Assembly (NCBI RefSeq): GCF_018595685.2
Contig: NZ_CP092334.1
Span: forward strand, 2,446,001 to 2,510,000
Origin: Flavihumibacter rivuli
GTDB lineage: Bacteria > Bacteroidota > Bacteroidia > Chitinophagales > Chitinophagaceae
Direction of reading: 5' to 3'
DNA length: 64,000 bases
Shown here: in pieces, positions 36,246 to 46,382 of the stretch
How the letters are laid out: each line of letters begins with the position of its first letter
Numbering within the stretch: position 1 is the stretch's first letter
Made by a program: the position numbers and the translations under genes
The notes under the pieces: generated by a model
What the model saw: only the letters and a program-made list of their open reading frames with translations
Databases searched by the model: none
Told to the model about the DNA's origin: nothing

Positions 36246-39200
36246 TTAGAAACTGAGGTTTAAACCAAAGGTGATGGTCCTAGCCTGGGGATAGGTCAGG
36301 AAGTCTGTACCAGGGGCGGTGTTGGTGATACTGAAGGTAGAAACTTCAGGATCGAAACCGGAATAATTGGTCCAGGTGTACAGGTTCTCTGCCTGAACAA
36401 AGATGCGTGCTGTATTCAGCTTGATCCTTTCGATTACGCTCCTGGGCAGTGAATAGGACAATACGATGTTCTTCAACCTCATGAAGGAACCATCTTCCAG
36501 CCAACGGTTAGAGGTACGCCTGTTGTTATTGGGGTCAGTGATCACTGCACGGGGCAGGGTGGCGCTGGTTCCCTTATCAGGAGTCCAACGGTTCCTTACT
36601 GATCCCAGTGAACCAAACACGCTGTTCATACCTTCACCGAAAGCACGGGTGTTGTTATAGATCTCGTTTCCTGACACAAACTGCAGGAAGAAGTTCAGGC
36701 TGAAACCCTTGTAGCTGATGTCGTTGATGAAACCACCGAAGAAATCAGGAACGGCGCTACCAATGATACGCTGGTCGTTGGTAGTGATACGGCCATCACC
36801 ATCCAGGTCTTCGAACTGGATATCACCAGGACGGGTAAGCGCTGTTTGCACAGGGGCGCTGGCGATCTCCTGCTGTGTCTGGAAGATACCCTTCACTACG
36901 AATCCACGGAAAGCACCCAGGTCTTCTCCCTCCTGTACCCAGCTGGCGAAGCCGGAAGCGAACGGAGTACCGGCCAACCTAACTACCCTGTTCTGGGGGA
37001 AAGTGATGTTGAAGGTGGTATTCCAACGGAAGTCCTTGTTGGCGATGGGAGTGGCATTCAGGGCCAGTTCCAGACCCTTGTTCTCCAACTCACCAATGTT
37101 CTCATTGATGGTAGTGAAACCGGAAGCACCTACCAGCGGACGGGCCAGCAGCAGGTCATTGGTCTTGCGGATATAGTAATCAGCAGTCAGGTTCACCCTG
37201 TTGTTCCACAAACCAAGATCGATACCGAAGTTGGTCTGCTCGGAGTTTTCCCAACCCAGGTTAGGGTTACCCAACTGGGAAGGAGCCAGACCGGCAGCCT
37301 GTGCGAAGTTGGCACCGGCACCCACCAGTGGCAAGGAAGCGAAGTCACCGATAGAGGAGTTACCAGCAAGACCCCAGCTACCCCTCAGCTTCAGGTCGCT
37401 GATCAGGTTGCTGTTCTTCAGGAAATTCTCTTCACTCACCCTCCAGGCAGCAGAGAAGGCCGGGAAGGTACCCCAACGCTTATCGGCACCGAAGCGGGAA
37501 ACACCATCACGACGCACACTGGCGGTAAGCAGGTACCTGCCTTTGAAACCATAAATGGCGCGGGCGAGGTAACCGGCAATACCATAGGAAGAACCATTGG
37601 AGGTTGCTGAGATCCTTTGGGAACCGGCAGTCAGCCTCCTGATACCATCACCAGGGAAGTTTTGTGCCTGGGCAAATACACTTTCAAAATTTGATTCCTG
37701 GAAAGAAGCCACACCAGTCAGGGTCAGGTCATGGTTATCACCGATATTCGGACGCCAGGTAAGGATGTTCTCGTTGGTAAGGTTCAGGTCTTCAGTGTAA
37801 CCTTCACGACCGTCACCCCTTACACCAGCACCCTGGATATGGGTAGAAGGAATATACTGCCATTCGCGGAAGTTCAGGTAGTCAGCACCAAACACGGTCT
37901 TGAAAGTAAGGCCGGAAGTAATGTTCCACTCCATGAAGGCATTGGCCAGGATACGGTTATTGCGTACATCATAGAATGGCTCACGGGCGTTCGCAATGGG
38001 GTTCTCGATGGAGGCGTTAGGGTCACGTCCATACGTACCATTGGGGTTGAATGCAGGAATATGGGAAGCCAGCAGGATGGCTGTACTCACAACACCGTAG
38101 ATGTTGTTATCGTTCTGGATACGGTTGCTCACGGAACGGCTCAAACCAATACTGGTTCCGATCTTAACCTTCTTGGACAAGTTGTTATCCAGGTTGATAC
38201 GGAAGTTGTAACGCTTGAAGTCGGAATTGATCACAATACCTTTCTGGTCGAAATAAGAACCGGAAACAAAGAACTTGGTATTCTCGTTTCCACCCTGGAG
38301 GTTAAGGTCATAAGACTGAACGGTTCCGGTCTGGAAGATCTCATCCTGCCAGTTGGTGCTGGGATAGGTGCTGGGATCATTATCCAAACCTACCAGGCCT
38401 ACCGCAGAAGGCTTAACACCAGCGCCAAAGCGGTTTACAACAGACTCCTGCATCAGGGCTACATACTCAGGGCCGGTAGCCACATCCAGGCGCTTCCATG
38501 GTTGGGAAGTACCATAATAAGTGTTGAAGTTCACCCTTGTCTTACGGTTACCACCGCGCTTGGTGGTGATCAGTACCACACCGTTGGCAGCACGGGAACC
38601 ATAGATGGCCGTAGCCGCAGCGTCCTTCAGTACTTCGTAAGATTCAATTTCATTGGGGTTGATATCGGCCAGTGAGTTGAGTGTCTGACCACCCACGCCG
38701 ATCTGGGAATAGTTACCGATGTTAATGGGAATACCATCAATTACATACAATGGCTGTGAGCTGGCATTGATAGAACCAGTACCACGGATATTGATGTTGA
38801 TGGAAGAACCGGGAGTACCGGAGCTCTGGGTTACGATCACACCCGCAGCCCTACCCCTCAGTGCCTGGTCAGGACCCTGCACCGGAAGGTTCTGCAGGTC
38901 AGATCCCTTTACCTGGGCTACTGAAGTGGTCAGCTCCTTTTTCTTCTGGGTACCATAACCAACCACTACTACTTCAGCCAGGTTCCTGTCCTGGGTAGTC
39001 ATTTGAACATTGAAGGAAGTGTTGGAACCAATTGAAGCTTCCTTGTCGCCATAACCAACTGCAGAGATAACGAGGGTCTTGGCATTAGCGGGAACACTAA
39101 ATGAAAACGCACCATCCGAATTGGTTGTGGTTCCAATATTGGTGCCCTTTACGATCACTGAGGCATTGGCCAAAGGCAGGCCTGCCGCATCTGTCACACG

Positions 39201-39281
39201 CCCCGTTAAGGTCCGGGTTTGTGCCGCCAGTTGCCCCACAAAAGCAACCATTAGCACGAGCATGCATAGAAGTTTTCTCAT
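36246..39281 (-). CDS. SusC/RagA-family TonB-linked outer-membrane transporter (pair 1)
   Basis: A ~1011-residue TonB-dependent transporter. A signal peptide (MRKLLCMLVLMVAFVGQLAA) leads to a carboxypeptidase-regulatory-like domain ('TLTGRVTDAAGLPLANASVI'), the plug with 'EVVVVGYGTQKKKELTTSVA' and 'LKDAAATAIYGSRAANGVVL', and a 22-strand barrel ending in 'RTITFGLNLSF'. There is no N-terminal STN domain, so it is not a signalling type. Start at MRK (39281), as in the other two pairs; an in-frame ATG lies 6 nt upstream. It is co-transcribed with its susD. Confidence 0.94.
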   Translation of the reverse strand: MRKLLCMLVLMVAFVGQLAAQTRTLTGRVTDAAGLPLANASVIVKGTNIGTTTNSDGAFSFSVPANAKTLVISAVGYGDKEASIGSNTSFNVQMTTQDRNLAEVVVVGYGTQKKKELTTSVAQVKGSDLQNLPVQGPDQALRGRAAGVIVTQSSGTPGSSININIRGTGSINASSQPLYVIDGIPINIGNYSQIGVGGQTLNSLADINPNEIESYEVLKDAAATAIYGSRAANGVVLITTKRGGNRKTRVNFNTYYGTSQPWKRLDVATGPEYVALMQESVVNRFGAGVKPSAVGLVGLDNDPSTYPSTNWQDEIFQTGTVQSYDLNLQGGNENTKFFVSGSYFDQKGIVINSDFKRYNFRINLDNNLSKKVKIGTSIGLSRSVSNRIQNDNNIYGVVSTAILLASHIPAFNPNGTYGRDPNASIENPIANAREPFYDVRNNRILANAFMEWNITSGLTFKTVFGADYLNFREWQYIPSTHIQGAGVRGDGREGYTEDLNLTNENILTWRPNIGDNHDLTLTGVASFQESNFESVFAQAQNFPGDGIRRLTAGSQRISATSNGSSYGIAGYLARAIYGFKGRYLLTASVRRDGVSRFGADKRWGTFPAFSAAWRVSEENFLKNSNLISDLKLRGSWGLAGNSSIGDFASLPLVGAGANFAQAAGLAPSQLGNPNLGWENSEQTNFGIDLGLWNNRVNLTADYYIRKTNDLLLARPLVGASGFTTINENIGELENKGLELALNATPIANKDFRWNTTFNITFPQNRVVRLAGTPFASGFASWVQEGEDLGAFRGFVVKGIFQTQQEIASAPVQTALTRPGDIQFEDLDGDGRITTNDQRIIGSAVPDFFGGFINDISYKGFSLNFFLQFVSGNEIYNNTRAFGEGMNSVFGSLGSVRNRWTPDKGTSATLPRAVITDPNNNRRTSNRWLEDGSFMRLKNIVLSYSLPRSVIERIKLNTARIFVQAENLYTWTNYSGFDPEVSTFSITNTAPGTDFLTYPQARTITFGLNLSF

Positions 39282-39721
39282 TTGCATTACATTTTAGTTT
39301 ATGGTTAGAAAAGCGATTGTTCAAAAGCGCCGAATGCTTTCATAGGAAAGGCGGGACAAGGTTGTAAGTGTGACGGGGGAAATGCTGCTTAAGAAGGTTG
39401 AGAGAAGGGCTGATCTGAATAATGTTGGAACACTATCACGAAGTTTGAATTGCTACTTCATCAGAACCGCCTTAACCAGTTTACCCGGGTTAGATTAACA
39501 GGCGCAAACACCTGTTAGTTTTGAAATTTAGGAATATTTTAAGGCGGAAAAGGGCAAAAAAATATTAGAAATACAACTATAAGTTGTGGAAATACCTTAG
39601 AAATTTACCACTAAAGGCAAAAATGGTATTTTTAAAATACTGATTGATAATTATTTAATCTCTAATGCCAGTAATTCTATTTTTACAACCCAGAGTGATA
39701 AATATTTGAGCGAATCCTACA
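39282..39721. other. Leader and promoter region of susC pair 1
   Basis: About 440 nt without a gene. It holds two dyads: TAACAGG / CCTGTTA (39496-39502 and 39511-39517) and the short palindrome ACAACT ATA AGTTGT (39573-39587). Either could be an operator. The A/T-rich part near 39540-39680 may contain the promoter. Confidence 0.45.
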
Positions 39722-39752
39722 TAAAAAAGCCGGCCCTTTGGGACCGGCTTTC
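39722..39752 (-). terminator. Rho-independent terminator of susCD pair 2
   Basis: On the minus strand AAAGCCGGTCCCA pairs with GGGCCGGCTTT and is followed by TTTTAT. It begins about 20 nt after the second susD stop codon. Confidence 0.8.
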
Positions 39753-39773
39753 AACATTTATCGCCAAACCAAC

Positions 39774-41192
39774 TTAATAACCCGGGTTCTGGATCAGGTT
39801 AGTATTGGCATTGATCTCTGATTGGGGGAAAGGCAATTGGAACTTATTATCGCCGACAGGCAGGGTCCCGAATACATAAGTATCTCCGGAACCGTCTGCA
39901 CGGTCACCAAAACTGGTGTTCCTGGCCACAGGTTGGTTCCGGCGCTTCAGGTCAAAGAAGCGGTCACCTTCATAGGCCATTTCCCATCTCCTTTCCTTAA
40001 GGATCTCCGTCAACAGGGCATCGCCTGCCAAATTAAGGGGAGCGTAATCAGTATACCTGTTCTCCCTCAGTTTGTTCAGGTCTGCCAATGCTTCTGCCTC
40101 CTTACCGGTACGGGCATAGGACTCAGCACGCACCAGCAACACATCAGCCACCCTCAGGGCCTTGTAATCCAGTACACCCAAGGGATCTCCTGTACGGCCA
40201 TACCACTTCACAATATGGTTATAGGTTACACCATTATAAGCAGAGGTAGTGAAGTAGGCAGCCTTCCTTACATCGGTGTTCTTATAACTGTTGTAAAACT
40301 CGTAATCGGCATTGTATTCGGAACGGATACCTGCAGACAAGGTCTGGCTGTAGTTCACCCCTATCAAGACGTTATCCTTATTGATGATCTTCAACTTGAA
40401 CAGGACACCTTCTTCAGTAGCATCCCTCCAGATGGATGGGAACTGTGCAATGGTTCCTACATTACCCCTGATGTTAAGGCTTTCAGTTGCCTTAGCGATG
40501 GCATCTTCATAACGTCCCATGTACAGGTAAACTTTTGACAGTAAACCCAATACCGCTGCACGGCTCAACCTGCCTGTACCATTGCTGAGATTGATCAGGC
40601 CGGAAGCGTCTTCCAGGTCCTTAGCGATCAGTTCATAGGTCTTGGCAACGGTTTCCCTTGCAGGCAACTGCAACAGGTCAGTGGAGACCACATATGGTAC
40701 TCCAAGATCTGTAGCACTGGCATTGGTAGGGGTTTTGGCAAAAGTGCGTGCCAGGTCAAAATGCAGCATGGCACGTACCGCCAGTGCCTCACCTTGTGCA
40801 TTGTTACGGAAATTACCGGCTGATAGTTTGTCAATATTCTCCAGGATGGAGTTACTGATCCTGATGATGCCATAAGCATTGGCATAAAGGCCGATGGTAT
40901 TATTGGAATTATAACGCCATTCGCTGTATACGCGCTGGGTCAAACGACCCTGGCGATTCAGGATGGCATTATCGGCTGACACATCTGCAAAAATGTTCCA
41001 GATACCACCATAGTAGCTTCCACTGGCAACCATATTCCTGTACATACCCCTGATCACATTCTCAAAATCCGATTCCGTATTGAAAATAGTTTCTGAAGAA
41101 AGCGCATTATAGGGTTCGAGGTCCAGTCTTTTATCACATGCGGTGAACAGCATGGTTCCTGCTGCCGCAAATGCTATTAATATTCTTTTCAT
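39774..41192 (-). CDS. SusD/RagB-family nutrient-binding lipoprotein (pair 2)
   Basis: A 472-residue outer-membrane lipoprotein. The lipobox is 'LFTAC', followed by 'DKRLDLEPYNAL'. SusD features: 'GEALAVRAMLHFDLARTFAK', 'AAVLGLLSKVYLYMGRYEDA', 'LLVRAESYARTGKEAEALAD' and 'MAYEGDRFFDLKRR', ending 'QSEINANTNLIQNPGY'. The susC partner ends 21 nt upstream. Sequence divergence from the other two SusD proteins is large, so the ligand is probably different. No enzyme genes accompany it. Confidence 0.93.
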   Translation of the reverse strand: MKRILIAFAAAGTMLFTACDKRLDLEPYNALSSETIFNTESDFENVIRGMYRNMVASGSYYGGIWNIFADVSADNAILNRQGRLTQRVYSEWRYNSNNTIGLYANAYGIIRISNSILENIDKLSAGNFRNNAQGEALAVRAMLHFDLARTFAKTPTNASATDLGVPYVVSTDLLQLPARETVAKTYELIAKDLEDASGLINLSNGTGRLSRAAVLGLLSKVYLYMGRYEDAIAKATESLNIRGNVGTIAQFPSIWRDATEEGVLFKLKIINKDNVLIGVNYSQTLSAGIRSEYNADYEFYNSYKNTDVRKAAYFTTSAYNGVTYNHIVKWYGRTGDPLGVLDYKALRVADVLLVRAESYARTGKEAEALADLNKLRENRYTDYAPLNLAGDALLTEILKERRWEMAYEGDRFFDLKRRNQPVARNTSFGDRADGSGDTYVFGTLPVGDNKFQLPFPQSEINANTNLIQNPGY

Positions 41193-41213
41193 CTTGTGTG
41201 ATTTAATGCTTCA

Positions 41214-44200
41214 TTAAAATGTTACATCTACACCAAAGGTCAATGCCTTGGTTTGGGGATATCCAAACAGTGTTGCAAGTCCCGGACGAACGTTGAAGGA
41301 TTCGCCGTTAGCGAGACCTACCTCAGGATCGCCGTAGAAATTGGTTACAGTGAACAGGTTCTGACCCTGAACATAGAAGCGTAACCGCTGCATTTTAATG
41401 CGGTTGAGGATATTGGACGGCAGGTTATAGGCAAGGGTAAGGTTCCGCAAACGCAGGTAGTCACCCTTCTGCAAATACTTATCAGTATCGAATGTCTGGT
41501 AGGCCGTTGCACTATTAGGACTAGGATACTTTACAATATCACCAGGCTGCTTCCAGTAATTCAGGGCTTCTTTCAACTGCGGGTAGAATATATTCTCACC
41601 ATCACTTGCAGTTGCCTGGTAGTTATAGTTCATTACATAGTTACCACCACTATAGTAGAACTGGGCATTCAGTTCAAAACCCTTGTAGTTAACTGCTGTA
41701 CCAAATGAACCAAACCAGCGGGGATCCGGTGCCTTACCACTTAGTACCACGGCATCACCACCAGAGAATGCTGTGGTGGGCTTACCGTCTTTATCAAGGA
41801 ACTGCTGCTCGCCTGTCTGTGGATCAACACCCGCCCAACGGTTCAGGAAGAATACGTTGATGGGTTCACCGATCTGGTAGCGGCTGAGTGTGGTTGGGAT
41901 GAACTCAGAACCACCATACAGTTCCGTGATCCTGTTCTGGTTGTAAGTAAAGTTGGCAAATACATTCCAGGTAAGGTCCTTGGTGCGAAGGATATCATAC
42001 TGCAATGCTGCTTCGATACCCTTGTTGACCATTTCACCCTTATTCTGCAGGATGGTACCGAAACCTGTACCTTGTGAGATAGGCACATTCAGCAACAGGT
42101 CAGATGTTGTCCTGTGGTAGGCTTCAACACTACCCCTTAAGCGGTTATTGAAGAACTCAAAATCCACTCCAAGGTCATAGTTGAAGTTCTTCTCCCAGGT
42201 AAGATTGGAGTTACCAGCTGCAGAGGGAACTGCTGCAGGCTGGTTGTTATAGGAAACGTTCACTGCGAACAATGCCAGTGAGGCATAGTTACCGATATTG
42301 TAGTTACCTGATGTGCCCACTGATCCACGGAGTTTCAGGAGGTTGATCCAGCTGGCATTCTTCAGGAAGGCTTCGTCACTCAGGTTCCAACCTGCACCAA
42401 CTGCCCAGAAGGTACCATACTTGTTGTTTGCACCAAAACGGGAGCTTCCGTCACGACGCAAGGAGAAGTCCACATAATACTTCTGGTCAAAGTTATAACC
42501 AAGTTGTCCGAACAAGGAGAACAGCGACCAGTCAGATTTGCTGGTACCCAACCTCAGTGGCGTAGACGCGTTGTCCAGGGTGCTCACGGATGCTGTGGGG
42601 AAACCCTGACCGGTCATGGTGTAAGATTTGAAATTATTCTCGTTATACTCGGTACCGGCAAGGATCCTGAAGTTGTGCACATCACGGACCGACTTGGTAT
42701 AATTGGCCGTGTTGGTCCAAACATAAGTGAAGTCATCAAAACCATTATCGGTCTTGGAACCTCCCAAACGCAGGATCTGGTCAAGGAATGAACCAGGCTT
42801 GGTATAAGCTTCACGCTTGTAGTTGTTGTAATTCAGCGCCAGCGAAGACTTGATCTTAAGGTCCTTGAAGAAGGTGAACTCACCATACAGGTTGGTAATA
42901 CCAGTGATCTGCTCGGTAAATTCAGGGTTGTTCTTCACCGCCTCAAGGATGGGGAAACCTGCAACAGGAATATTATAATCTCCGTCAGGAAGATATGCCG
43001 GCTCATAAGGATTGTACAGGTAGTAGGCAGTGTAAGGGCTCTGCGCATTATAACGCTCCCTTACCAGCTGGTCACGGGTATGGTAAACCGAAAGGTTATT
43101 ACCGATCTTGAACCAGTCTGTTGCTTCGTATTCTACATTCAGTCGGCCACCTGTACGCTTGAAGTTGGAAGTGATGGCCACACCGTCCTCATCATAGGAA
43201 GACAAGGACATATAATACTTGAACTTCCTGTCGGAACCGTTCAGCGAGATCTCATGTGAACGCAGGGGAGCCCTTTGGAAAAGATAATCTTCCCAGTTGG
43301 TCTTTCCCTTCAATACTTCAGACCAAACAGCCTGGCGCTGGGCATCGTTCAGGTCAAATATTGCAGAACCTGCGGGTACCTGTCCGTTCTGTGCCAGGGT
43401 GGCAATGGCCTGTGTAACATAACTGTTCTCATAACCAAAATCATACTCATACTGCAACTTCTCCTCAGCACTCATCAGGCCCATATTGATGTCGCCTGTC
43501 CTTTCCTTCACACCATACTGGAACCGGTAGGTCAGCTGTGGTTTACCCTTACCGCGCTTGGTAGTCACTACCATTACACCATTAGAACCACGAGAACCGT
43601 AAATGGATGCAGAAGCTGCATCCTTCAATACGCTGACATTCTCAATGTCGTTGGGGTTAATGGCGTTCAGGATATTGGAGTTGGCCGGAACACCATCAAT
43701 GATGATCAGCGGCTCACTGCCTGCAGAAATTGATCCAACCCCACGGATACGGATATACGCAGCTGCACCCGGGCGGCCGTTCACACCAACAATGTTAACA
43801 CCAGGGGCCTTACCCTGGAGTATCTGGGTGAAAGAAGCAATAGGTACCTGCTCAAATTCCTTGGCAGATACAGTTGCTACTGAACCCGTCAGGTCCCTGC
43901 GCTTGGAAGACTGGTAACCAACCACCACCACTTCCTGCAGGTTCTTGTCCTGTGTAGTAAGGGAAATGTTGATTGCATCACCATTGCCAATGCGCTGTTC
44001 CAGTTCGCCATAACCTACCGCGGATACGACGAGGTCTTTGGCATTCTCCGGAATGGTAATAGTATAGGATCCGTCCTCGGCAGTAGTGGTACCATTCTTG
44101 GTACCTTTCACCATAACGGATGCATTGGCCACAGGCTTACCTGTGGCATCTGTAACCCGCCCCTTGATGGTACGGGTCTGTGCAAATAACTGCCCACCCA

Positions 44201-44240
44201 GGGCAATCATGCACGCAGTCATGATCAGGAGTTTTCTCAT
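41214..44240 (-). CDS. SusC/RagA-family TonB-linked outer-membrane transporter (pair 2)
   Basis: A ~1008-residue TonB-dependent transporter. A signal peptide (MRKLLIMTACMIALGGQLFA) is followed by the regulatory-like domain ('TIKGRVTDATGKPVANASVM'), a plug with 'EVVVVGYQSSKRRDLTGSVA' and 'VLKDAASASIYGSRGSNGVM', and the barrel ending in 'KALTFGVDVTF'. As in pair 1, there is no STN domain. The MRK start (44240) is used; an in-frame ATG lies 6 nt upstream. Its leader (44247-44500) contains two strong hairpins. Confidence 0.94.
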   Translation of the reverse strand: MRKLLIMTACMIALGGQLFAQTRTIKGRVTDATGKPVANASVMVKGTKNGTTTAEDGSYTITIPENAKDLVVSAVGYGELEQRIGNGDAINISLTTQDKNLQEVVVVGYQSSKRRDLTGSVATVSAKEFEQVPIASFTQILQGKAPGVNIVGVNGRPGAAAYIRIRGVGSISAGSEPLIIIDGVPANSNILNAINPNDIENVSVLKDAASASIYGSRGSNGVMVVTTKRGKGKPQLTYRFQYGVKERTGDINMGLMSAEEKLQYEYDFGYENSYVTQAIATLAQNGQVPAGSAIFDLNDAQRQAVWSEVLKGKTNWEDYLFQRAPLRSHEISLNGSDRKFKYYMSLSSYDEDGVAITSNFKRTGGRLNVEYEATDWFKIGNNLSVYHTRDQLVRERYNAQSPYTAYYLYNPYEPAYLPDGDYNIPVAGFPILEAVKNNPEFTEQITGITNLYGEFTFFKDLKIKSSLALNYNNYKREAYTKPGSFLDQILRLGGSKTDNGFDDFTYVWTNTANYTKSVRDVHNFRILAGTEYNENNFKSYTMTGQGFPTASVSTLDNASTPLRLGTSKSDWSLFSLFGQLGYNFDQKYYVDFSLRRDGSSRFGANNKYGTFWAVGAGWNLSDEAFLKNASWINLLKLRGSVGTSGNYNIGNYASLALFAVNVSYNNQPAAVPSAAGNSNLTWEKNFNYDLGVDFEFFNNRLRGSVEAYHRTTSDLLLNVPISQGTGFGTILQNKGEMVNKGIEAALQYDILRTKDLTWNVFANFTYNQNRITELYGGSEFIPTTLSRYQIGEPINVFFLNRWAGVDPQTGEQQFLDKDGKPTTAFSGGDAVVLSGKAPDPRWFGSFGTAVNYKGFELNAQFYYSGGNYVMNYNYQATASDGENIFYPQLKEALNYWKQPGDIVKYPSPNSATAYQTFDTDKYLQKGDYLRLRNLTLAYNLPSNILNRIKMQRLRFYVQGQNLFTVTNFYGDPEVGLANGESFNVRPGLATLFGYPQTKALTFGVDVTF

Positions 44241-44353
44241 GTACATCTCTGTGTGTGTGTTAAAAAAAGCAATTAGGATGGTGCGTTAGCTGTAAGAGGC
44301 TAAGGCGACACCACTATAAGGAGTTTGCGATGATCGGGGGGACCTTGATATAC

Positions 44354-44402
44354 ATGCATGCAAGGCGCATGCATAACCTGCGCAGGAGATGATTCCTGCG
44401 CA
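44354..44402 (-). promoter_or_regulatory. Two adjacent hairpins in the susC (pair 2) leader
   Basis: Hairpin A: TGCGCAGGA (44379-44387) with TCCTGCGCA (44394-44402), 9 bp, 6-nt loop. Hairpin B: ATGCATGC (44354-44361) with GCATGCAT (44367-44374), 8 bp, 5-nt loop. Both are perfect and only 4 nt apart, about 115 nt before the start codon. They may be an RNA regulator or operator sites. Confidence 0.55.
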
Positions 44403-44404
44403 TG

Positions 44405-44670
44405 GGCAGCTAGTTGGCTACTGTTCATAACCGTATATGTTTTTCCTGTGTGTGTGACGAAAATGCGAGGACCTAATTCATGAGCCCCTGCATTTCCTAT
44501 TATGATTTGCAAAATATCAGAACACTAACACAGGAATGATGGAGTTGTTAAGGTAGCAATGGTAATCATTGCATAAAGCCAACAAAAAATCAAAAGTTTA
44601 CTATATATAGGGATACTAACGCTTATGGGTAGTTGAATTTTTCAAATATCCAATGGTATAATTCATATCA
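44405..44670. other. Distal upstream region of susC pair 2
   Basis: A mixed region leading to the third-pair terminator. A CTGTGTGTGTG tract at about 44447-44457 repeats the tract at about 44249-44260. The distal part (44520-44670) is A/T-rich and could hold the promoter. No gene was seen. Confidence 0.35.
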
Positions 44671-44703
44671 AAAAAAAGACCGCTTCAACTGAAGCGGTCT
44701 TTC
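44671..44703 (-). terminator. Rho-independent terminator of susCD pair 3
   Basis: On the minus strand AAAGACCGCTTCA pairs with TGAAGCGGTCTTT around two bases and is followed by a run of T. It lies about 20 nt after the third susD stop. Confidence 0.85.
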
Positions 44704-44719
44704 TATCACATCAACCGAA

Positions 44720-46354
44720 TTAATAATTCGGGTTCTGCTCAAAGTTGGGATTCTGTTGGGTTTCATCAAGCGGAATTGGCCAGATGAAACGGAAATCGCT
44801 GTAGGGGATCGCTGGCACGGCCCTTGTTAAGGTAACGCCACCGGCGCAGTTCATCCTTCCGGTTACGCTGGCACCGGTTCCGTACTTAGACGGGATACCA
44901 CCACCTGCAATGGGTGCGAAATCGGCATCCAGGGCCAGGCGATGAATATCACCCCAACGCTTTCCTTCAGCCAGGAACTCGATCCTCCTTTCCTTCAGGA
45001 TGGCAGTGATAAGGGCCTTGGCATCAGCGAAGCTGGCAAGGGTATAACGCTCGTCACCTGCGAGTACGGAACGGTTACGAACCGCATTCATCAGGTCTAC
45101 AGCCCTCTGGGTGAGACCATTCTGGCGGGCTTCTGCTTCAGCAAGGGTCAGCAGTACTTCTGCATAACGGATCTGGGGAGCAGCATCAGATGAATTGGTG
45201 ATATCACGATACTTCTTGCTGAATACAGCAGTGATGGCACCAGAAGTATTGGTGATCACATCCACCATCTTGCCATTTTCCCTTCTCAGGTCAGAACACT
45301 TCCAGTCAGCATCGCTCCAGATAACCGGGCTTACGCGAACCAGTCCACGACCACCCAGGTTGGGGTTACCGTACATGGGGGCCAACGCACCGTTCACACC
45401 AGGGTTATCGGTAGCGTTATTCCTGATAGAGAAGATGGATTCAGTAGAAAGGTTGTTGGCAAATGGACCTTCAGGAGTAGAGGTCAACGCCCATCCACCG
45501 ATCGGGCTTACAAAAGGAGCAGCGGCAGGAACCAGCTTGTTTCCTTCTGTGATCACGCCAGCCCAGTCACGCATGTGCATTTTCACACGCATCTTGAGGG
45601 CAATAGCGGCAGCCTTGGTGGCACGGTAGGTACCGGTAAAGCCATTGGCAATGGCATTACCCGCAGCACCGGTGGCTGGCAGGTTGGTCTCAGCAAAATC
45701 CAGGTCAGCCAGGATCTTGGTATAGTTCTGGGCAACGGTTTCACGGGTCAGGCTGCGTGCTGCTTCAATGGAAGCAGGATCAGTGATCGGGAAGTCGCGG
45801 TAAATAATACCCTTCTGGGCACCATTTCCATCAGCGTAGGGACGGGCGAAGTTGATTACCAGTTCATGGTGGGCCATCGCACGCAGGAAACGGGCCTCAG
45901 CCTCGTACTGCTTGGCAGCTGCATCTGTAATAATGGTATTGGTACCTGCAAAACGTGAACCCTCCACCATCAGGTTCGCCTTGTTGATCATGTTATACAA
46001 GGTGAAGAACATGAAGTTGTTGTTCAGGGTACCAGAGTTATAGGTAGCCTCATAAGTGATCTGGTAGAACAATGCCTGGTTCAGCATGTCCTCACCACGC
46101 ATATCCCCCTGCTCAATATTGGCTGCACCAAAAGGATATCCACGCACGGCACCACCAGAATAGAAACCACTCTGGCCGGCATCGTACACACCGTTCATGG
46201 ACAGTTCCACCTGGGCAGGTGTGGAAAAGGCAGATTCAAAAGGAATACTGGCGTATGGACCTACGTCCAATACTTTCTTGTCACAGGCGGTCAGCAGCAT
46301 GGTACTGGCCAGGACCGCAGCAGCAACTTTATTTCTGATATTGATATGTTTCAT
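44720..46354 (-). CDS. SusD/RagB-family nutrient-binding lipoprotein (pair 3)
   Basis: A 544-residue outer-membrane lipoprotein, the longest SusD here. The lipobox 'LLTAC' follows a hydrophobic signal, then 'DKKVLDVGPYASIPFESAFS'. Typical motifs are 'YEAEARFLRAMAHHELVINF', 'KAAAIALKMRVKMHMRDWAG', 'EVLLTLAEAEARQNGLTQRA' and 'FLAEGKRWGDIHRL', ending in 'NPNFEQNPNY'. Its susC partner ends 28 nt upstream. The ligand is unknown. Confidence 0.93.
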   Translation of the reverse strand: MKHINIRNKVAAAVLASTMLLTACDKKVLDVGPYASIPFESAFSTPAQVELSMNGVYDAGQSGFYSGGAVRGYPFGAANIEQGDMRGEDMLNQALFYQITYEATYNSGTLNNNFMFFTLYNMINKANLMVEGSRFAGTNTIITDAAAKQYEAEARFLRAMAHHELVINFARPYADGNGAQKGIIYRDFPITDPASIEAARSLTRETVAQNYTKILADLDFAETNLPATGAAGNAIANGFTGTYRATKAAAIALKMRVKMHMRDWAGVITEGNKLVPAAAPFVSPIGGWALTSTPEGPFANNLSTESIFSIRNNATDNPGVNGALAPMYGNPNLGGRGLVRVSPVIWSDADWKCSDLRRENGKMVDVITNTSGAITAVFSKKYRDITNSSDAAPQIRYAEVLLTLAEAEARQNGLTQRAVDLMNAVRNRSVLAGDERYTLASFADAKALITAILKERRIEFLAEGKRWGDIHRLALDADFAPIAGGGIPSKYGTGASVTGRMNCAGGVTLTRAVPAIPYSDFRFIWPIPLDETQQNPNFEQNPNY

Positions 46355-46382
46355 ACTAGTCTAAGTTTTTTGTTGAAGCGAA

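Noticed and set aside
37731..38675. A 314-codon plus-strand frame opposite susC pair 1
   Set aside because: Val/Thr/Gly-rich antisense shadow of a TonB-dependent transporter barrel.
39282..39721. tRNA or other structural RNA in susC leader regions
   Set aside because: I looked for cloverleaf arms and CCA ends in the long intergenic regions and found only simple dyads.
44300..44512. A 70-codon frame on the minus strand in the susC pair 2 leader, as a leader peptide
   Set aside because: It spans the hairpins and has no signal, no coding-like composition and no promoter box at its start.
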